Positions 63,632 to 64,000 of a stretch of 64,000 nt of DNA are shown here, one piece after another; within the stretch, counting starts at the first letter, position 1; each line of letters begins with the position of its first letter. The stretch spans positions 186,001-250,000 of the forward strand of contig NZ_CABVPL010000002.1 of assembly GCF_902499045.1 (NCBI RefSeq), written 5' to 3'. Under the pieces are notes generated by a model. The model was not told the DNA's origin and searched no databases. It worked only from the letters and a program-made list of their open reading frames with translations. Source of the stretch: Burkholderia latens. GTDB lineage: Bacteria; Pseudomonadota; Gammaproteobacteria; Burkholderiales; Burkholderiaceae. The position numbers were made by a program, and so were the translations under genes.

Positions 63632-64000
63632 TCAGCGAACCATCCGCTTGACCAGCCCTACCATGTCCACGAGCTTGGCCGCGTACGCAGGATCGGTCGC
63701 GTAACCACCGCGCTCGAGTGCGCTGGCGAATGCGCTGGCGTCGTCGCCTACGTTGCGCACGCCGGCATAGCGGGGCGAATCGCGCAGCAGCTTCGCGTAA
63801 TCGTGAAACGCACCGCCATAGCTCCGGTACGCGCGGAAGTGGTCGACGATCTTAACGGCCGAACCATTCACATATTCGGTGGTGACGGCAGCAGCCGACT
63901 CGCCCGCCCATCCGCCAGTCGATTTGATACCGAACAGGTTATGCGTGGTCTCGCCGCGTACGTTCTTCAGCGGTTTGCTGCCCCAGCCGGATTCAAGCGC
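63632..64000 (-). CDS. FlgJ-type peptidoglycan hydrolase (GH73), partial
   Basis: Only the C-terminal 122 residues lie in the window; the gene continues beyond base 64000. ALESGWGSKPL contains the catalytic Glu of the GH73 glucosaminidase/muramidase of FlgJ, followed by HNLFGIKSTGGWAGE, FRAYRSYGGAFHDYAKLL and GGYATDPAYAAKLVDMV. It should open the peptidoglycan for rod insertion. Whether the N-terminal half carries a rod-binding domain cannot be seen. A short FlgJ with only the rod domain exists at 56213, so the two functions may be split, and this may be an independent flagellar muramidase. Confidence 0.9.
   Translation of the reverse strand, partial: ALESGWGSKPLKNVRGETTHNLFGIKSTGGWAGESAAAVTTEYVNGSAVKIVDHFRAYRSYGGAFHDYAKLLRDSPRYAGVRNVGDDASAFASALERGGYATDPAYAAKLVDMVGLVKRMVR

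Overview
The window is high-GC DNA from a Burkholderia, almost certainly the Burkholderia cepacia complex and probably its second chromosome. The best taxonomic marker is the cepR - rsaM-like - cepI quorum-sensing locus (4057-6111), whose proteins I recognise. A secondary flagellar gene set and CS1-type fimbriae fit the same group. The species cannot be named from the sequence alone.

Layout. (1) 1-6919 is core-like: a small hypothetical gene, an AlkB-type dioxygenase, a metallophosphoesterase, a 17-unit 9-bp tandem repeat, an MgtC-family protein, then CepR, the RsaM-like protein, CepI and a hypothetical gene behind cepI. Each quorum-sensing promoter region carries a cep (lux-type) box. A candidate double-hairpin small RNA with anti-Shine-Dalgarno motifs ends this part (about 7084-7141). 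(2) 7366-40430 is an accessory island rich in surface adhesins and phosphorelay regulators. It holds two paralogous halovibrin-like secreted proteins around a trimeric autotransporter adhesin (TAA), a NarL-type response regulator with a BvgS/EvgS-like hybrid kinase, a response regulator with a degenerate receiver, and a giant 3862-residue TAA filling 11.6 kb. Beyond these lie a VapC toxin with only a remnant of VapB, and a response regulator/hybrid kinase operon between two IS256-type transposase remnants. Other decayed genes (S8 protease, pseudopilin, an unidentified C-terminus) show repeated insertion and loss. (3) 40688-51350 is a CS1-type (alternate chaperone-usher) fimbrial locus, all on the minus strand. 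One usher, one tip protein and one chaperone serve four paired pilin genes: an A-type followed 10-11 bp later by a B-type. Each pair has its own copy of a conserved leader box. (4) After an IS66-type remnant, 52403-64000 carries flgBCDEFGHI, a short rod-only flgJ, flgK, flgL and a hook-IN-motif gene on the minus strand. Divergent flgA and the end of a separate FlgJ-type muramidase follow. The short FlgJ and the separate muramidase suggest a secondary flagellar system.

The common theme is surface attachment and its control: CepR/CepI sensing, two multistep phosphorelays, two adhesins, a fimbrial locus with expanded pilins, and a flagellum. The most unusual parts are the four-fold pilin-pair array with signs of gene conversion, the giant internally repeated adhesin beside a related but chimeric adhesin, and the paired halovibrin-like proteins.
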